In this document: in pieces, positions 5,815 through 13,669 of the stretch
Layout of the letters: each line of letters opens with the position of its first letter
How positions within the stretch are numbered: the first letter of the stretch is position 1
NCBI GenBank assembly: GCA_027075825.1
Contig: JALSZZ010000082.1
Coordinates: forward strand, 1-15,868
Source: Mariprofundaceae bacterium
GTDB taxonomy: Bacteria > Pseudomonadota > Zetaproteobacteria > Mariprofundales > Mariprofundaceae
DNA: 15,868 nt
Direction of reading: 5' to 3'
Notes under the pieces: generated by a model
Told to the model about the DNA's origin: nothing
The model's database searches: none
The model's input: the letters and a program-made list of their open reading frames with translations, nothing else
Made by a program: the position numbers and the translations under genes

Positions 5815-7971
5815 GTGTTTTGTCATGCGCAAAGAGGATCCCCAGGGATCCTCTTCTTGCTGTGCTGTATGCTCATGTTTGCTACAGGTGTTGCAGCAAA
5901 CCCTCTGTCATGGCCTGCTATTCATGAAAAAAATCTCAGAGTTCTGGCTGGAAGCCCGCTTGACTTTTCACAAATTTTTCCAGCACAGCCTGTTACACAG
6001 GGGGTTGTTGTTCGTCATGGTCATCTCTTTCATGGCAATCAGCGTATACGCTTTCTGGCGGCGGTTATGCCCATGCAGAAGGTGTTTGGCGGAGTACCAA
6101 CACATACTGATGCCAGGGAATACGCCGTAGAACTGAGACGACGCGGATACAACCTTGTTCGTTTTGTTTCTTTGCAGGATGTGTTGATGTCCGGGCGAAA
6201 AAAGAACTTTGATTATGACCCGGTTAAACTGGACAGGTTATTCTATTTATTGGCTGAATTAAAAAAACAGGGGATTTTCTGGGAAATGGACATTATTTCC
6301 TGGGAGAATGGAGCTTTTGCGAAAAAGAATCGCTATGGCAGGGGTGAATCTGAGTACTTGCGCAGCAGATTATATTATGACCCTGAAGCAATGAAGCATT
6401 GGCAGCAAATTGTTCGGATGCTTTTTCTGAAAAAAAACCCTTACACGAATATGAGTACGCTGGCTGATCCAGCTCTGGCAGTTGTTACACTGGTGAATGA
6501 AAATGATTTGCTACAAACAATCAATATCACCCAGAGAGTATCGAACTGGCTTCCGGAAGGTGTAAAAAACAAACTGAATCGCCATTTTCAAATCTCACTT
6601 CTTCAGTACAAAAAAACAAACCATAAAGAAAAAACTGAGCCTTCATTATTCGATAAGTATGATGATGCTGATCCTCTTCTCTCACGTCTGGTAGCGTTTG
6701 CCACACAACGGACAGAAGCAATTCATCAGAGTATGAGTAAATACCTGCGTAGTCAGGGTTACCATGGCTTAATCACAGCAGATAATAATGACGGTGGGCA
6801 AATTGGCTCTGCTTTTGGCAGAGTAAGTCTGGATCTTGTCACTATGCATGCCTACCACGATCACCCTGCTGAGCTTGGTACAAAAAGTCAGAAGTTAGGT
6901 CCAAAGCGTAAATATGTGCTTACAAGCTCGCTGAAAGATCGGCTGGCTTATTTGAGACACGCATTCATCACCCGACAAAAAGACAAGCCTTTCATTCTTG
7001 ATGAATATAATCATGCTTACCCCAATCCTTGGCGGCGGGAAGCGGGGCTTCTTGTACCTGCCTTTGCTGCCTGGCACGACTGGGATGGAATTGCCCGTTT
7101 TGCACGCCCTGTTGAATTAGCTTACGGGCACACCCCTGCGCCGCGCCAGCATTACATCACAGCCTTCGGTGTCGGTATGGATCCTGTGTCCAGAGCGGGA
7201 GAAGTGCTGGCTGCATTGGTTTTTCGTCGAGGAGATGTGCCTTCGGCGAAAAAGAAAAATCAGCAGTGCTGGTATTTGGATCCTGAAGAATTCGACTCTG
7301 ACAGTACTGCCTGGCAGCGGTGGCCAGATGCATTATCCCTGACCGGTCTTGAAAAATCAATCGCTGTCTCTTTTAGGAAACCAACCCGGAATACAAAAAA
7401 CACTTGTATTCCACTGCATCCGGAAACAGTTCGCACTTATATTGCAAATACCTGGAAAATGCGACAGCATTTGCCAACAAGTTTCTCCAGCCAATATATT
7501 ACGCTTAATCAAACATCAGTAAAGATAACAAGTAAAAGAACTGAGGCATTGGCTCTGGGTGAAGAAAAAAAACTATCGACAGAGCACCTTGCAGTCCGCA
7601 GCAGTGGAGAGCTTGCTGTGTCGGTCTCTAGCCTGGATATGCGATCAGTAGCAGCCAGTCATTCGCTGCTGATGACATTTGTTACCGATGCACGAAGCTC
7701 ACACATGGATATGCGGGGAGGAATACTGCGATCTCATGGTGAGCTCCCCGTTCGTGTTCGTCCAGTCACTGCCACAATCACACTGAAACGAGAGGCTGGA
7801 GCCTGTGCTATGAAACTGTATGCATTATCGCTACGAGGACAACAACAGCAAAAAATAAGCTTAACGAAAACAACGCTAAAAAATGGTCAATGCAGCTTAC
7901 AGGCTAATATTGATATAGCGCGAATGAAACAGCCATCACTGTTTTTTCATTGGGTTTCTATTGACCAATAA
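5815..7971 (+). CDS. Exported clan GH-A (GH5-like) glycoside hydrolase
   Basis: A 718-residue exported hydrolase that likely cuts the polysaccharide made by this locus. The chosen GTG start gives a signal peptide with core ILFLLCCMLMFATGVAA and probable cleavage before NP; later ATG codons (5869, 5875) would lose most of the core. The TIM-barrel region carries the clan GH-A landmarks: LVNENDL with acid/base E229, MHAYHDHP (344-351, the H-x-Y position) and KPFILDEYNH with nucleophile E397. RRRGYNLVRF (~108) is the usual early strand. The last ~200 residues look like a beta-sandwich add-on. It begins 11 bp after the RCC1 gene, with no clear ribosome binding site and a strong hairpin inside its first codons, so coupling or attenuation is possible. 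The exact family (GH5 or a relative) and substrate are unknown. Secreted hydrolases in polymer operons commonly trim or release product. Confidence 0.82.
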   Translation: MFCHAQRGSPGILFLLCCMLMFATGVAANPLSWPAIHEKNLRVLAGSPLDFSQIFPAQPVTQGVVVRHGHLFHGNQRIRFLAAVMPMQKVFGGVPTHTDAREYAVELRRRGYNLVRFVSLQDVLMSGRKKNFDYDPVKLDRLFYLLAELKKQGIFWEMDIISWENGAFAKKNRYGRGESEYLRSRLYYDPEAMKHWQQIVRMLFLKKNPYTNMSTLADPALAVVTLVNENDLLQTINITQRVSNWLPEGVKNKLNRHFQISLLQYKKTNHKEKTEPSLFDKYDDADPLLSRLVAFATQRTEAIHQSMSKYLRSQGYHGLITADNNDGGQIGSAFGRVSLDLVTMHAYHDHPAELGTKSQKLGPKRKYVLTSSLKDRLAYLRHAFITRQKDKPFILDEYNHAYPNPWRREAGLLVPAFAAWHDWDGIARFARPVELAYGHTPAPRQHYITAFGVGMDPVSRAGEVLAALVFRRGDVPSAKKKNQQCWYLDPEEFDSDSTAWQRWPDALSLTGLEKSIAVSFRKPTRNTKNTCIPLHPETVRTYIANTWKMRQHLPTSFSSQYITLNQTSVKITSKRTEALALGEEKKLSTEHLAVRSSGELAVSVSSLDMRSVAASHSLLMTFVTDARSSHMDMRGGILRSHGELPVRVRPVTATITLKREAGACAMKLYALSLRGQQQQKISLTKTTLKNGQCSLQANIDIARMKQPSLFFHWVSIDQ
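5832..5855 (+). terminator. Perfect 11-bp inverted repeat, terminator-like, inside the 5' end of the hydrolase frame
   Basis: AAGAGGATCCC, a two-base gap, then GGGATCCTCTT form a perfect hairpin (in practice ~10 bp with a CCAG loop) starting 28 bases after the stop of the RCC1 gene. Only short T groups follow (CTTCTTGC), so intrinsic termination would be weak. Because it overlaps codons 6-14 of the hydrolase read from GTG 5815, it could be a leaky terminator, a translation-limiting hairpin or an mRNA-stabilising stem for the upstream gene. Confidence 0.45.
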
Positions 7972-8031
7972 AAACTTGTTATTGTTGAAAAAGAAGCCAG
8001 TTTTTTTGTAGTTTAGTGGAGAGGTTTTTTT

Positions 8032-8620
8032 ATGAATAATCTTGTTTGGCGAGGGGCTGTTATTTTTTGTCTCCCGGTTCCCGTCGGAACAGCTCAGGCA
8101 GAAGAGGACTTCGGTTTATTTTAATCCTGGCTCCACTGTTATCGGCACTGGTTTAGGTAACCCGGAAAAGCACCTGCTCTTGAAATCAACGCATCATTAT
8201 CAGCGTTTTCAGACACTTTGGTCGCAGTGGCACGGTGAATGCAAAACTTCACAGATGGTTGTCTTATCATATTGAGGGTACCGTTGGTGTCGAAAACATC
8301 GCTAACTGGGGGGTGCCAGGAGTGCCAAAATCAAGCCAGGTGTATGGGTGTGCTGACCAGGTTTTTTGTTTTTGACAAGAAAGCAGCTATTCACGAAAAG
8401 CTTTTAACATTGTCACCTGGTATTGGCAATGTTTGTTGTCAGTCTGCTATGTATTTGATTCCAGGCCGAAATACTGTGGTATCCAGCCCCTATAGCGCAG
8501 GTGTTTTTGACAGTGTCGGTTTACAGTTTCATCGTCAGGTATCGTTGCTGCTGATTTGCTGCACAGAAATCAACCCGTGACGCGCTATATGTTATTTCTG
8601 TTGGTTATACTTGGTTATAA
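8032..8620 (+). pseudogene. Multiply frameshifted exported protein, possibly an outer-membrane beta-barrel
   Basis: An excellent ribosome binding site (GGAGAGG, 8018-8024) and ATG 8032 begin a clear signal peptide, MNNLVWRGAVIFCLPVPVGT, then AQAEEDFG, stopping at TAA 8122. Protein-like segments continue in changing frames: SVYFNPGSTVIGTGLG, then ALEINASLSAFSDTLVAV (8176-8229), then GTVNAKLHRWLSYHIEGTVG and VENIANWGVPGVPKSSQVYG (from ~8232), then FDKKAAIHEKLLTL and NTVVSSPYSAGVFDSVGLQF (to ~8530), and finally NQPVTRYMLFL. At least four frameshifts are needed to join them. The alternating polar/hydrophobic stretches would suit a beta-barrel, but I cannot name a family. Position directly before the export and chain-length genes would fit an outer-membrane polymer-export or surface protein. 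Confidence 0.6.
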
Positions 8621-8633
8621 TAGGAGGAAGATT

Positions 8634-8826
8634 ATGCGAAAATTATTATCTATTGCATTATATTTCAGCGGTACGCTGCTGTTACCCATGCTTTCAGAGG
8701 CAGGTACTCTGCCTGTTCAGGGGGCAAGCGGTTCTGCGTATCTGCATTGATCTGAGAATGTGTTTGGAGTGAAGCAAGGATCGCTTGCTAACAGGAATTT
8801 TGAAAACAATGCCTGGTATGCACGGC
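8634..8826 (+). pseudogene. Truncated signal-peptide gene of unknown function, cut by an inverted-repeat element
   Basis: AGGAGG at 8622-8627, six bases from ATG 8634, is a near-ideal ribosome binding site. The peptide begins MRKLLSIALYFSGTLLLPML, followed by SEAG and probable signal cleavage after SEA. After 38 codons a TGA (8748-8750) stops it, but the same frame remains open for another 25 codons (SENVFGVKQGSLANRNFENN and AWYARQ) right up to the element beginning at 8827. One base change (for example CGA to TGA) would explain the stop, and the element or an adjacent deletion removed the remainder. There is no lipobox and no visible SLBB or polysaccharide-export domain, so calling it a Wza relic would be a guess based only on its place before the Wzc-like gene. 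Confidence 0.6.
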
Positions 8827-8986
8827 AGAAGCCTGTCGGACGTTAGCAATCTTCACGAGAAATAGCGGAATTGAACCAAAGATGCAACCTGTTCGCGGCG
8901 AATAGCAGCGCTATTTAACAAAGGCGAAGATTTTTGGCTAATATCCGATTTTTCGTAACAGATTTGTCAAAGTCCGACAGGCTTCT
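8827..8986 (-). repeat. MITE-like element, copy 2, 160 bp, opposite orientation to copy 1
   Basis: The ends AGAAGCCTGTCGGAC and GTCCGACAGGCTTCT are perfect 15-base inverted repeats, and pairing continues imperfectly inward (GTTAGCAAT against TTTGACAAATC). Reverse-complemented, it aligns along its whole length with the element at 253-415. The 28-base core is identical (8895-8922 here), and roughly four in five bases match by eye elsewhere. No protein is encoded. It terminates the reading frame of the signal-peptide gene at 8634. The two copies bracket an 8.4-kb block containing the GT4, priming, RCC1 and hydrolase genes. Confidence 0.72.
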
Positions 8987-9129
8987 GACGTTGTACTCAT
9001 CCTCCTGTTTTTTTAATCAAACTGTGCTGGGTTTGATGTATTTTTGGCTTCTTTGCGCGAGCAAGAATCACAACACTGTAAGGGTATATCTATGACCCGA
9101 TATTTTTTTGGAGTTTCACGGTAACTTAG
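8987..9129 (+). promoter_or_regulatory. Leader region of the assembly operon with a small inverted repeat
   Basis: ATCAAAC (9016-9022) and GTTTGAT (9031-9037) form a seven-base inverted repeat with an eight-base gap, followed by a short T run (9040-9045). It could be a weak terminator or an operator. Further down, ATG 9092 opens an 11-codon frame (MTRYFFGVSR, stop 9122-9124) ending five bases before the Wzc-like start. The only GGAG (9110-9113) is 16 bases from that start, so short-ORF coupling is conceivable. I see no convincing promoter boxes. Confidence 0.3.
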
Positions 9130-11337
9130 ATGTCTGATTCAAAATTCAATCAAAATAAACCCATACTTTTTTCCCAAGAACCTGGTTTATATGATTATTG
9201 GCTCCTGTTTTATGGATCAAAACGTCATATCGCAGAAATGATTGTTTTGGTTGTATTGATAGCTGCTGGTTACCTTTACTTTGCCAACCCTGTATATGAA
9301 GTAGATACGGTTTTGCAACTTGAAGATAATTCGAATGTATTGGGCGACCTTGAGAAGTTATCGACGCTTGTTGGTGGTGATAGTTCAAAGATCAATGGCG
9401 AGATTGAGTTATTACAGTCCAGAAGCATCCTTCTTTCAGTGGTTAATGAACTGGGGCTGGATAATATTGTAAGCCATGCAGGTTGGGCGGCAATAAATGC
9501 CGCCTGGTGGAAGTTGAATGGCAGAAAGCTTGCTGTGGAAATAAAGAAGCTTATGGTTCCCACATCAATGCTGGGAACCCCTTTTCAGGTAGATGTTGTT
9601 ACTGAAAAGGATTTTTTAATCAGAGACGATGATGGACAACTGTTGTTACGGGGTACATTAGGTCGGTTATCTTCTGCTCATGGTATTAGCGTGTTGCTTG
9701 CATCGGACTCCCTGCTTCCCGGTGATCGTTTTACCATTACCAAACTCAGGCCTTTTGATGCAATCAATGCGCTTCATAACCGATTGATAGTAAATGAGAA
9801 AGGAAAGGATAGTAACCTTATCCGGGTTGCCTGCCGTCATACTGATGCATTTATGGCGCGTCAAATTGTGGATAGCATCGCATCCCATTATGTGCGGCAA
9901 AATGTTCAGCGCCATGCAGAAGAAGCAAGTTTGTCTATCGCATTTCTGGAACAGCAGTTACCCATTGTTCGATCTCAACTGGAGAAAGCAGAAACAGCTC
10001 TGAATACATTCAGGAAAAATAACCAATCCATCGATCTTACGGAAGAAAGTAAATCATTACTGGAGCAAACGGTCAGCATACAACAGGAAATATCTCAGAC
10101 GAAGGTCAAAAGATCAGAACTTCAACAACGGTTTATGCCCAGTCACCCCATGATTAGAGCACTGGATGCCCGCATGCAGCAACTGCAAAAGGAAATGCAG
10201 GTACTGGAGGAAAAAACAGCCAGAAGACCCAAAACAGAGCAACAGGTGATTGGCCTCATGCGGGAACAAAGGGTTAAAAGCGATGTATATACCTATTTAT
10301 TGAATAAGCTTCAGGAGTTGCGCGTTGTTCAGGCTGGGACGGTTGGTAATGTCAGAGTTATTGATTCGGGCATTATCCCTTCTCGTCCGATTGCACCTAA
10401 AAAGCTGGCGATTATGACAGGCGCTGTCCTTATGGGGCTGTTTCTTGGCATATTATGGGTGTTTTTTCGTCATACCTTTCGTAATGTGGCAACGGATCCA
10501 CAGGAGATTGAACAACAATTAGGTATTTCGGTATCTGCCTGCATTCCACATAGTCCACAACAATATGAGGTTGATAGAAAAAAGAAAAAATGGCGGCGCT
10601 CGTCATCGGATCATCAACAATCTGATCGCTTATTCCTCCTGACTAATGATGATCAGCATGATCCGGCTATTGAAAGCATGTTAAGTCTTCGCACTAATCT
10701 ACATTTTCTTTTTTCCGGAAAGAAGGGAAATGTTATCGTCCTTTCAGGACCGAGTGCATCATTGGGTAAGAGCTTTTTATCTGCCAATATGTGCGCGCTG
10801 CTGGCAGAATCAGACGATTTGCGGGTTCTGGTGATCGACGGAGATCTTCGAAGAGGACATTTGCACGATTACTTCGGCCTGGTGCAACGAAGCCCCGGGC
10901 TTTCCGAAGCAATTTCGGGGCAAACAAGGTGGCAGGATTGTATACGCCAAAGTAGTATATCCGGACTGGATATTCTCACTACAGGAAAACTCCCACCTAA
11001 CCCTGCTAATTTGTTGATGAGCAAACGTTTTGAGGAAATTATTTCTGAAACATCATACTCTTATGATATAGTATGGATCGATACACCTCCGGTTCTGGTG
11101 GCGACTGACGCGGCATTGATAGGTAAGTACTCTGACTTGTTCCTTCTTTTGTTGCGTTTTGGTATCAATCCATATGAAGAAATACGAGAGTCCGTTCGCC
11201 GACTCAATCAGGCAGGTATCGAAGTCGATAGCATGATTCTTAATGATGTGCGTCTTGATGAGCTGCGTTATGGCTATCACTACGGAAGATACTACGGGAC
11301 ATATTACAAATATCAGAAGGATAATAAGACTTCATGA
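9130..11337 (+). CDS. wzc: Wzc-type polysaccharide co-polymerase / tyrosine autokinase
   Basis: A 735-residue inner-membrane protein that controls polymer chain length and export by cycles of tyrosine autophosphorylation. A first transmembrane segment lies at ~35-53, then a periplasmic Wzz/GNVR-type domain with a coiled coil (~250-365). IPSRPIAPKK marks the approach to the second transmembrane segment (~425-447). The cytoplasmic BY-kinase has Walker A GPSASLGKS (540-548), Walker A' VIDGDLRRG (568-576) and Walker B IVWIDTPP (647-654). The tail holds eight tyrosines within 714-728 (YGYHYGRYYGTYYKY). Kinase and membrane parts are fused, as in proteobacterial Wzc. An in-frame TAG directly before ATG 9130 fixes the start, though its ribosome binding site is poor. 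Its stop overlaps the next ATG (ATGA). No Wza outer-membrane partner is visible in the window. Confidence 0.95.
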   Translation: MSDSKFNQNKPILFSQEPGLYDYWLLFYGSKRHIAEMIVLVVLIAAGYLYFANPVYEVDTVLQLEDNSNVLGDLEKLSTLVGGDSSKINGEIELLQSRSILLSVVNELGLDNIVSHAGWAAINAAWWKLNGRKLAVEIKKLMVPTSMLGTPFQVDVVTEKDFLIRDDDGQLLLRGTLGRLSSAHGISVLLASDSLLPGDRFTITKLRPFDAINALHNRLIVNEKGKDSNLIRVACRHTDAFMARQIVDSIASHYVRQNVQRHAEEASLSIAFLEQQLPIVRSQLEKAETALNTFRKNNQSIDLTEESKSLLEQTVSIQQEISQTKVKRSELQQRFMPSHPMIRALDARMQQLQKEMQVLEEKTARRPKTEQQVIGLMREQRVKSDVYTYLLNKLQELRVVQAGTVGNVRVIDSGIIPSRPIAPKKLAIMTGAVLMGLFLGILWVFFRHTFRNVATDPQEIEQQLGISVSACIPHSPQQYEVDRKKKKWRRSSSDHQQSDRLFLLTNDDQHDPAIESMLSLRTNLHFLFSGKKGNVIVLSGPSASLGKSFLSANMCALLAESDDLRVLVIDGDLRRGHLHDYFGLVQRSPGLSEAISGQTRWQDCIRQSSISGLDILTTGKLPPNPANLLMSKRFEEIISETSYSYDIVWIDTPPVLVATDAALIGKYSDLFLLLLRFGINPYEEIRESVRRLNQAGIEVDSMILNDVRLDELRYGYHYGRYYGTYYKYQKDNKTS

Positions 11338-12317
11338 AATCCGGATTGGATTCACTGTTATCAGGGGGTGGCGTATTTCTCCTGATGTTATTATTTGCCG
11401 AATTTGTAGTGCGAATAATGTATAAAGATGACATCGTCATGTTTCCTCGTTATGCGATGGCTGCTCACTACGATGATTATACCATTCACAGATTAAGGCC
11501 AAACAGCGAATTTTATTATCATAGCATTGACAGTTCCCGGCTTTTTCATATTAATGCTCAGGGTTTTCGCAATGATCGTGATTTTGCATATACAAAGCCT
11601 CCTGGAACATTGCGTGTTGCCATTATTGGCGATTCCCATACTCAGGGCTATGAAGTTCATCAGAGGTGAACTTATGCAGCAGTTCTTGAGAAAATGCTGG
11701 AACGTGATGGTTATCGGGCCAGGGTCATGAATACCGGTGTGTCGGGATTTGGCACAGCGGAAGAGCTTGTATTGCTGGAGCATGGACTCAAAAAATATCA
11801 CCCTGATATCGTAGTTCCTGGTGTTGATGTTCAGAATATTCTTTATTCCATCCCCGGTACGGCATGGCTGAGGGAACACTCTTATTTTTATTCCGTGTTA
11901 TTCAACCAGATCCCGGATCTTTTTCAAAAGCAGGCTATCCAAAGAAGTAACTCTGGAGCTTGCTGTAGGGGAAGACACTGTCATGAAAAAAGAAAATGAC
12001 CTGACAAATGCTCTGCTGCAGCGAATGAGCGAAGTCACTCACGCCATAGGGGCAAGGTTTTTAGCTATGGATATTCCTCGGGTCCACGCCATGGTGAAGA
12101 ATATTTATCCATGACTTCTGATACGAGAGAGCTTTTAACACATCGCTCCGATGCGCTTTTACCCGACGATATTTATGGTTCTTATATCGGTACAGGTGTA
12201 CTTCATCTTCTTCACGGTTGTCGTCATATATCAGAAATAACACATGCCTTATTTGCCCAGGCTACAAAATCTTATATTCGACAATCTGTTCCTTTAAAAC
12301 CAGCAGCAGAGCCATGA
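11334..12317 (+). pseudogene. SGNH/GDSL-family hydrolase or acyl-modifying enzyme, broken
   Basis: The ATG overlaps the Wzc-like stop. The first 111 codons give an N-terminal membrane segment (VFLLMLLFAEFVVRIMY) and SGNH block I, IIGDSHTQGYE, with nucleophile S101. TGA at 11667-11669 interrupts the frame, which resumes unchanged as TYAAVLEKMLERDGY and NTGVSGFGTAEELVLLEHG (block II). Near 11946 the frame shifts by one base (VTLELAVGEDTVMKKENDLT, then AIGARFLAMDIPRVHAMVKN) and near 12111 it returns to the original frame (TSDTRELLTHRSDALLPDD), ending with GCRHISEITHALFAQA, where the His fits the catalytic histidine block. Total length of ~327 codons is normal. Such enzymes commonly remove or add acyl groups on exported glycans. 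The final TGA still overlaps the flippase ATG, so operon geometry is preserved. Confidence 0.8.
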
Positions 12318-13669
12318 ACGAATGTAGCACTAACTCACTGAAACACAGATTACGATCCGGTGGAGCATGGGCAGTTATGGGGCGTGTTTTCACGGTTTTT
12401 TTCTCTCTCGTCACTAATATGCTGCTGGCTCGGCTCTTATCACCAGAAAATATGGGATTGTATTTCCTCCTGTTTAGTTTTGTTTCGATTGCCGTTATTA
12501 TCGGTCAGTTTGGCTTTAATCAGGTTGTGGTTCGATTTGTTGCAGATGCCCTGGCGCAGGGGAAGCATGTGCGTGCCAGAGAGATACTGAATATTAGCGT
12601 ACATGATATTTTTGTTTCACTATCAGTTGTAGCCTTTTTGACCATCACTGGCGGAGCATCCATCGTAGCTAAATATATTTTTCACAGTTCATTAACAGTC
12701 GGCGCACCTATACTACTGGGGCTGTGGGTATTTCTTCTTGGTTTCCAGCGTTTTTTTGCTGAATATTTTCGTGCTTTGCATAATATTCGTCTGGCTTCTC
12801 TGTTGGGAACAGTACTGCCGGGAGCTTTGTTTTCGTTGCTGCTGCTTTGTTTATGGCTCGCAAAAAAACATGCAGATATCGATCTGATTATGATTCTGGC
12901 ATGCACGGCAACATTGTTTACTGGTGTTTTGTCATGGCGGATCACCTGCTCAGAGAGGGATCGTTTAGATGACCAGCAACCAGCAGACACCAAGATCCAT
13001 GAGGAGTTGCTGGCTGCTGCATGGCCACTTATGTTGATTAACTTGATGGTATTTGTTTTGACACAGGCTGATTTATGGATTGCGGGAATGTATTGTAGTG
13101 CAGATGATGTTGCTATATACGGTGCAGCATCGCGACTGGCATTGCTGATGCTTCTGATTACCAGTCTGATGCAGGCATTCCTGCCACCATTAATCGCTCA
13201 GTATCACAGCCTCGGTGATCAACTGACATTGCAGCGTATTTTACAAACTGGTGCCTTTATCAATACGGTCCTCGTGCTTCCTGGGTTACTCGTTTTTTTT
13301 CTCTGGGGCGATGATATACTCGCTCTCCTGTTTGGTGCGCATTATGCAGCGGGAGGCAATGTGCTGTTGTTTCTTTCTCTTGGCTTGTTTGTCAATGTGA
13401 TGACAGGAATGCGAGGTTATGTGCTTATGATGACTGGTCATGAGCGAGATCAAATGATTATTGCAGTTGTTGGTGGCCTGCTTAATATCTTAAGCTGTAT
13501 CTCAGGTGCCTTATATGCTGGCATCGCTGGTATTGCTGTTGGTGCTATGATTGCAATGATTGTTCAATGCCTGGCTGAAGTATGTTATGTCCGATATCGC
13601 TTACATATATGGACCTGGTTGTCCGCAGATGAAACGATAAATCTGTATCGGGAGATGAGAAACACATGA
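12314..13669 (+). CDS. wzx: Wzx-type oligosaccharide flippase (MOP superfamily)
   Basis: A 451-residue polytopic inner-membrane protein expected to flip undecaprenyl-linked repeat units to the periplasmic face. It starts with a short basic N-terminus and LRSGGAWAVMGRVFTVFFSL, then NMLLARLLSPENMGLYFLLF, the hallmark opening of Wzx/RfbX proteins. The rest is a dozen or more hydrophobic segments with short polar loops and one longer basic/acidic loop (CSERDRLDDQQPADTKIHEE) near the middle, typical of MOP exporters. ATG 12314 is preferred over earlier in-frame codons because it overlaps the stop of the SGNH gene (ATGA) and begins at the conserved domain edge. Its stop overlaps the methyltransferase start in the same way. 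Substrate specificity cannot be read from sequence. Confidence 0.93.
   Translation: MNECSTNSLKHRLRSGGAWAVMGRVFTVFFSLVTNMLLARLLSPENMGLYFLLFSFVSIAVIIGQFGFNQVVVRFVADALAQGKHVRAREILNISVHDIFVSLSVVAFLTITGGASIVAKYIFHSSLTVGAPILLGLWVFLLGFQRFFAEYFRALHNIRLASLLGTVLPGALFSLLLLCLWLAKKHADIDLIMILACTATLFTGVLSWRITCSERDRLDDQQPADTKIHEELLAAAWPLMLINLMVFVLTQADLWIAGMYCSADDVAIYGAASRLALLMLLITSLMQAFLPPLIAQYHSLGDQLTLQRILQTGAFINTVLVLPGLLVFFLWGDDILALLFGAHYAAGGNVLLFLSLGLFVNVMTGMRGYVLMMTGHERDQMIIAVVGGLLNILSCISGALYAGIAGIAVGAMIAMIVQCLAEVCYVRYRLHIWTWLSADETINLYREMRNT

Noticed and set aside
8239..8580. A 113-codon open frame in the decayed zone
   Set aside because: Its first third is out of phase with the protein-like reading (GTVNAKLHRW in the neighbouring frame) and only its later part is protein-like. 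It is a piece of the frameshifted pseudogene, not a gene.
253..8986. A composite transposon bounded by insertion sequences
   Set aside because: Neither ~160-bp element can encode a transposase and no target duplication is seen. Movement of the enclosed block as a unit is not supported.
12218..12313. An upstream in-frame extension of the flippase
   Set aside because: It lies inside the conserved end of the SGNH reading (HISEITHALFAQA) in another frame. ATG 12314, with its ATGA overlap, fits the family start.
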